This document shows, piece after piece, positions 7,171 through 8,882 of a DNA stretch of 8,882 nucleotides. The notes below the pieces were generated by a model. The model was given only the letters and a program-made list of their open reading frames with translations, had not been told where the DNA came from and made no database searches. The position numbers were made by a program, and so were the translations under genes. The number at the start of each line of letters is the position of its first letter. Position 1 is the first letter of the stretch. Source of the stretch: Oscillospiraceae bacterium (GTDB taxonomy: Bacteria > Bacillota > Clostridia > Oscillospirales > Oscillospiraceae); NCBI GenBank assembly GCA_029067025.1, contig JAIEFH010000019.1:1-8882 (forward strand), in the 5' to 3' direction.

Positions 7171-7196
7171 GGCTGCTGACCGACTGTAATGGCACC
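7171..7196 (-). repeat. Right arm of inverted repeat at the antisense RNA 5' end
   Basis: On the minus strand it reads GGTGCCATTACA, GT, CGGTCAGCAGCC. This matches the left arm at 6958-6989 apart from one substitution and six fewer spacer bases. It lies about 6 nt inside the predicted start of the antisense RNA, so the two convergent RNAs begin with nearly the same sequence. Confidence 0.8.
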
Positions 7197-7208
7197 CCTT
7201 ATATGTTC

Positions 7209-7236
7209 ATTATACACACTTCGCTGGATTTGTCAA
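7209..7236 (-). promoter_or_regulatory. Strong consensus promoter for the antisense RNA
   Basis: On the minus strand a perfect TTGACA (7231-7236) and a perfect TATAAT (7209-7214) are separated by 16 nt. It points away from the exporter gene and into the small peptide gene. With both hexamers at consensus it should be stronger than the opposing peptide promoter, the usual balance in type I toxin-antitoxin loci. Confidence 0.75.
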
Positions 7237-7239
7237 GCG

Positions 7240-7268
7240 AAAACCGCCACCCGGCCCGGTGACGGTTT
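7240..7268 (-). terminator. Hairpin terminator of the second small RNA
   Basis: Arms 7241-7251 and 7258-7268 form 11 bp around a 6-nt loop. Position 7247/7262 is a G-U pair in the minus-strand RNA but a C/A mismatch in the plus RNA, so the stem is better formed leftward, where it ends in TTTT then CGC. On the plus strand TTTCTCTT follows, so weak bidirectional action, also ending the peptide mRNA, is possible. Confidence 0.5.
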
Positions 7269-7329
7269 CTCTTGTAATGAAACTAAACCACTAAGCTGGG
7301 GCTGAACCGCTTACCGGCAGCACCCTTAT
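7240..7329 (-). ncRNA. Second predicted small RNA, diverged relative of the antisense RNA start
   Basis: About 90 nt between the promoter at 7336-7364 and the hairpin at 7240-7268. The 5' end repeats the plan of the first antisense RNA: a TATAAGGGTGC opening, then a hairpin pairing GGG+GCTG (7298-7304) with CAGC+CCC (7318-7321, 7323-7325) around one bulged base, then CAGCCCC. No peptide gene lies on the opposite strand. It may be an orphan antitoxin RNA, a trans-acting regulator of a related locus, or a decaying duplicate. Confidence 0.35.
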
Positions 7330-7335
7330 ATACTT

Positions 7336-7364
7336 ATGATACACCCATCCCCTCAGTTTATCAA
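7336..7364 (-). promoter_or_regulatory. Promoter of the second small RNA
   Basis: Minus strand TTGATA (7359-7364), 17-nt spacer, TATCAT (7336-7341). Weaker than copy A but correctly spaced. A plus-strand TATGAT (7335-7340) overlaps its -10 and, with TTACCG (7311-7316) 18 nt upstream, could be a weak promoter for the exporter gene; no better plus-strand promoter is seen in front of that gene. Confidence 0.45.
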
Positions 7365-7370
7365 GGGGAT
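7347..7370 (+). terminator. Terminator-like hairpin just before the exporter ribosome binding site
   Basis: ATCCCCT (7347-7353) and AGGGGAT (7364-7370) form 7 bp around a 10-nt loop, followed on the plus strand by TTTCTATC. It could end the peptide mRNA or attenuate transcription entering the exporter gene, whose AGGAGG starts at 7379. The same bases hold the -35 of the second small-RNA promoter, so the repeat may instead be part of that promoter. Confidence 0.3.
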
Positions 7371-7390
7371 TTTCTATCAGGAGGTGCGTC

Positions 7391-7466
7391 TATGGACTAC
7401 GATAAACCCCTTGAACGCCCCGCCCCCCTGGAGGGGGGCGGGGACGGGCACAATATGGACTACGAT
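7391..7466. repeat. 13-bp direct repeats flanking a GC hairpin at the exporter start
   Basis: TATGGACTACGAT occurs at 7391-7403 and again at 7454-7466, each containing an in-frame ATG-Asp-Tyr-Asp. Between them 50 bp include a perfect 11-bp all-GC stem (7418-7428 with 7433-7443) around TGGA. The unit is 63 bp, exactly 21 codons. It looks like a small palindromic insertion with target duplication that left the frame intact. Confidence 0.75.
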
Positions 7467-8672
7467 CTGCTTTTGTCCGGCTGCTGTGAGGTAGCCCGCC
7501 AGCTCCTGCGCCATGGCGCGGAAATCCAGCGCGCGGAGGACACCGCCCGCCGCATCCTGGCGGCCTACGGCCTGGAGGGGGACGTATTCGCCATTCCCAA
7601 CTGTGTCTGGGTGAGCGCTCCCTGCCCCGACGGCCGGATCCGGACGGTGATGCGCCGTGTCCCCCCCTCCTCGGTGGACATCGAGGGCATCGAGCGCTTC
7701 AACGACCTGTCCCGCCGCCTGTGCGCCGCCCCAACCGGGGATCCGGGTGAGATTCTGGCCCTGTGCCGGGAGACGGAGGCGGAACTGCGGCGGTATCCCG
7801 ACGCGGCGTGCGTGTTTGGGTATTTTGTGGGGGCGTTTTTTTTCGCGCTGTTTTTCTCCGGCGGAGTGGCGGAGGCCGTGGCGGCGGGGCTGGCGGGGCT
7901 GGCCTGCGGCGTGTGCCTGACGGCGCTGGGCCGGATCGGGGCCAACGGCTTCCTCACCACGCTGGCCTCGGCCTTCGTGCTGGGGGGTACGGCCTACGGC
8001 ATGAGGGCGCTGGGCGCGCCCATCAGCCTGGAGATCACCATTGCCGGAGCCATCATGGTGCTGGTGCCGGGGCTGGTGTTCACCAACTTCATGAGCGATC
8101 TGTTCACCGGCGACATGGTGGCGGGCCTGGCCACCTTTGCCCGGGCGGTGCTGTCGGCCGGGGCTATCGCCCTGGGCGCCGGCATTGCCATGGCGCTGTT
8201 CCGGGAGGCCGCGTCCACCCCCGCCGGGGCGGCGGTGGAGTACGGCCCGGTTCTGTGCTGCGCGTTCGCGTTCGTGGCCTGCCTGGGCTTCTGCCCCGCG
8301 TTCAACGCCCAGGGGGTGGGCGCGCTGCTGTGCTGCCTGGGGGGCGCGCTGGGCTGGGCGGCATACCTGCTGGCGGCGGGCCTGGGGGCCAACATTTTTG
8401 CCGCCAGCCTCATCGCCGCCATGGCGGTATCCGCCTGGTCGGAGTGGATGGCCCGGTGGCGGCGGTGCCCGGCCACGTCCTATTTGGTCCTCGCCATGTT
8501 CCCGCTGGTGCCTGGGCTGACCATCTACCAGGCCATGGACTACGGCCTGCGGGGGGACACGGATCTGTTCCTGGAAACCTTCTTCCGCACCGTGGGCATC
8601 GCGGGCTGTCTGGCGCTGGGGCTGCTGCTGGTGTCGGCGGCGCTGGGGCTGCTGCGGCGGGCGAAGCGGTGA
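7392..8672 (+). CDS. ThrE-type threonine/serine exporter, two-domain
   Basis: A 426-residue inner-membrane exporter of the ThrE family, whose Corynebacterium member exports threonine and serine. The N-terminal cytoplasmic part has the family signature HGAEIQRAEDTARRI (41-55) and a beta-rich region (about 62-92, FAIPNCVWVS). The first membrane block (about 139-270, PF06738-like) contains LVPGLVFTNFMSDLFTGD (224-241). The second (about 285-420, PF12821-like) contains the matching FPLVPGLTIYQAMDYGLRGD (370-389), so the protein shows the internal pseudo-repeat seen when the two halves are fused. The start at 7392 has an ideal AGGAGG (7379-7384) seven bases upstream. However, the first 21 codons look inserted: the protein restarts as MDYDLLLSGCC at residue 22 (7455), the family-like N-terminus. 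A run of eight T's (7836-7843) interrupts the GC-rich sequence without breaking the frame. Family certain; amino-acid specificity inferred. Confidence 0.9.
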   Translation: MDYDKPLERPAPLEGGGDGHNMDYDLLLSGCCEVARQLLRHGAEIQRAEDTARRILAAYGLEGDVFAIPNCVWVSAPCPDGRIRTVMRRVPPSSVDIEGIERFNDLSRRLCAAPTGDPGEILALCRETEAELRRYPDAACVFGYFVGAFFFALFFSGGVAEAVAAGLAGLACGVCLTALGRIGANGFLTTLASAFVLGGTAYGMRALGAPISLEITIAGAIMVLVPGLVFTNFMSDLFTGDMVAGLATFARAVLSAGAIALGAGIAMALFREAASTPAGAAVEYGPVLCCAFAFVACLGFCPAFNAQGVGALLCCLGGALGWAAYLLAAGLGANIFAASLIAAMAVSAWSEWMARWRRCPATSYLVLAMFPLVPGLTIYQAMDYGLRGDTDLFLETFFRTVGIAGCLALGLLLVSAALGLLRRAKR

Positions 8673-8684
8673 CGCCTCCGCCCT

Positions 8685-8717
8685 GTTACAATTTGGTTCC
8701 ACTTCGTAACTCTTTTT
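8685..8717 (+). terminator. Probable weak terminator after the exporter gene
   Basis: GTTAC (8685-8689) and GTAAC (8706-8710) form a short stem around 16 nt, followed by TCTTTTT (8711-8717). The T-run is good and the position, 12 nt past the stop, is right, but the 5-bp stem is weak. Confidence 0.4.
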
Positions 8718-8720
8718 CCC

Positions 8721-8750
8721 TTGACGCTCCTCGGCCTGTGGTGTTATCAT
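8721..8750 (+). promoter_or_regulatory. Promoter for the lipoprotein gene
   Basis: TTGACG (8721-8726), 18-nt spacer and TATCAT (8745-8750), with TGT directly before the -10 giving an extended -10. The start would fall near 8757, leaving about 40 nt of leader before the lipoprotein ATG. It lies directly after the exporter's T-run, so the lipoprotein gene probably begins a new transcript. Confidence 0.6.
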
Positions 8751-8796
8751 AGCCATTGCTGTAACTTAGACGTCGAAAAAAGGAGTTCCTGTCGAA

Positions 8797-8882
8797 ATGC
8801 ACCACAAAAAATCGTTGATCCTCTGCGCCCTGGCGCTGGTCCTGCTGGCGGGCTGCGGCAGTGCTTCGGGCCATTATCAGCC
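8797..8882 (+). CDS. Lipoprotein, N-terminal fragment (runs off the window)
   Basis: The first 28 codons read as a lipoprotein signal peptide: basic MHHKK, a hydrophobic core (LILCALALVLL) and the lipobox LAGC with the acylated cysteine at residue 20, followed by GSASGHYQ. The protein would be exported by Sec and lipid-anchored on the outer face of the membrane after Lgt/Lsp processing. AAGGAG (8780-8785) lies 11 nt upstream, slightly far but the only candidate. The mature domain is outside the window, so the function, for example a solute-binding protein, cannot be stated. Confidence 0.8.
   Translation, partial: MHHKKSLILCALALVLLAGCGSASGHYQ

Larger units (their letters stand above)
6885..7202 (-). 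ncRNA. Predicted cis-antisense RNA covering the small peptide gene (candidate antitoxin RNA)
   Basis: Boundaries are inferred from the promoter at 7209-7236 (start near 7202) and the first convincing minus-strand terminator (6885-6916), giving about 318 nt. This RNA would be complementary to the whole peptide mRNA, including its ribosome binding site and the promoter region beyond. Its 5' end folds immediately: AGGGG+TGC (7168-7172, 7174-7176) pairs with GCA+CCCCT (7192-7199), leaving one bulged base. A shorter form ending at the hairpin 7114-7146 is possible, but that hairpin has no U-tract. No long reading frame with a ribosome binding site is seen on this strand here. Confidence 0.45.
7168..7243 (-). 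repeat. Copy A of a promoter plus RNA-start module
   Basis: Aligns with 7297-7373. Shared in order (plus strand) are GGGGCTG, ACCG, a GGCA/CCC arm, CTTATAT, an AT.ATACAC block (antisense -10) and TCAAG (antisense -35). The right arm of the inverted repeat (7171-7196) is inside it. Both copies keep an inverted repeat around the -35 with a 10-nt interval, but with different bases: TTCGCT/AGCGAA here, ATCCCCT/AGGGGAT in copy B. Confidence 0.65.
7297..7373 (-). repeat. Copy B of the promoter plus RNA-start module
   Basis: Diverged direct repeat of 7168-7243 (shared blocks listed there). The order and spacing of the promoter hexamers and the 5' hairpin are kept, while many bases differ. It stops about 6 nt short of the exporter's ribosome binding site, so duplication could have placed regulatory DNA in front of that gene. 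Confidence 0.6.

Noticed and set aside
6999..7217. A 72-codon minus-strand frame across the small peptide gene
   Set aside because: Its start lies about 15 nt upstream of the predicted antisense RNA start, no ribosome binding site precedes it, and the product has no recognisable features. The strand is better explained as non-coding antisense RNA.
7391..7466. Start of a CRISPR array or iteron repeats
   Set aside because: Only two 13-bp copies occur, both in a coding frame with a palindrome between them. There are no further regularly spaced units.
7836..7843. Run of eight T's inside the exporter gene as a phase-variation switch
   Set aside because: The run encodes Phe-Phe-Phe in a membrane helix with the frame intact. 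One short tract alone does not show switching; population reads with length variants would be needed.
7763..8752. A 329-codon plus-strand frame overlapping the exporter in another register
   Set aside because: Gly/Arg-rich shadow of the exporter with no start signal or family resemblance.
7377..8756. A 459-codon minus-strand frame opposite the exporter gene
   Set aside because: The Arg/Gln/Gly/His/Pro-rich translation is typical of the complement of GC-rich membrane-protein codons. The sense strand has clear ThrE motifs and a ribosome binding site.

Overview
The window looks like chromosomal DNA from a GC-rich, anaerobic member of the Firmicutes, most likely an Oscillospiraceae-type Clostridium relative (Flavonifractor/Lawsonibacter-like). 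The evidence is a 2-hydroxyacyl-CoA dehydratase activase, a large SLH-anchored surface protein, Gram-positive style AGGAGG ribosome binding sites and GC-ending codons. The genus is inferred from gene content and style, not from a search.

Layout. (1) 1-960, plus: dehydratase activase (HgdC/BadF family), whose true start may lie just outside the window. (2) 994-2172, minus: AI-2E/PerM-family membrane protein, convergent with the activase across a shared hairpin. (3) 2245-6666, minus: a 1473-residue exported protein with a beta-rich body, two beta-repeat modules and three C-terminal SLH domains. A strong terminator follows it, immediately before the AI-2E gene. Its promoter (6836-6863) gives a leader of about 160 nt with four stable hairpins. 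(4) 6885-7391: a compact, comparatively AT-rich regulatory island (below). (5) 7392-8672, plus: two-domain ThrE-type threonine/serine exporter with an odd duplicated start. (6) 8797-8882, plus: start of a lipoprotein gene that runs off the window.

The most interesting region is the island between the SLH gene and the exporter. It encodes a 31-residue hydrophobic peptide (7023-7118) with its own extended -10 promoter and a Shine-Dalgarno that can be sequestered. On the opposite strand, a promoter with perfect TTGACA and TATAAT hexamers (7209-7236) fires back through the peptide gene. The first good terminator it meets is at 6885-6916, just before the SLH promoter. This is the layout of a type I toxin-antitoxin locus: a small membrane peptide mRNA with a fully overlapping antisense RNA. 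The first 25-32 nt of the two convergent RNAs are near-identical because an imperfect inverted repeat brackets the gene. A diverged second copy of the antisense promoter and RNA start (7240-7364) sits next door with its own hairpin terminator and no peptide gene. The arrangement of promoters, repeats and terminators is visible in the sequence; the toxin-antitoxin function is inference. I do not recognise the peptide as a member of a named toxin family.

The genes do not form one pathway. The activase belongs to anaerobic 2-hydroxyacyl-CoA metabolism encoded upstream of the window, the SLH protein to the cell surface, and the AI-2E and ThrE proteins to membrane transport. No tRNA, rRNA, CRISPR array, transposase or phage gene is seen.
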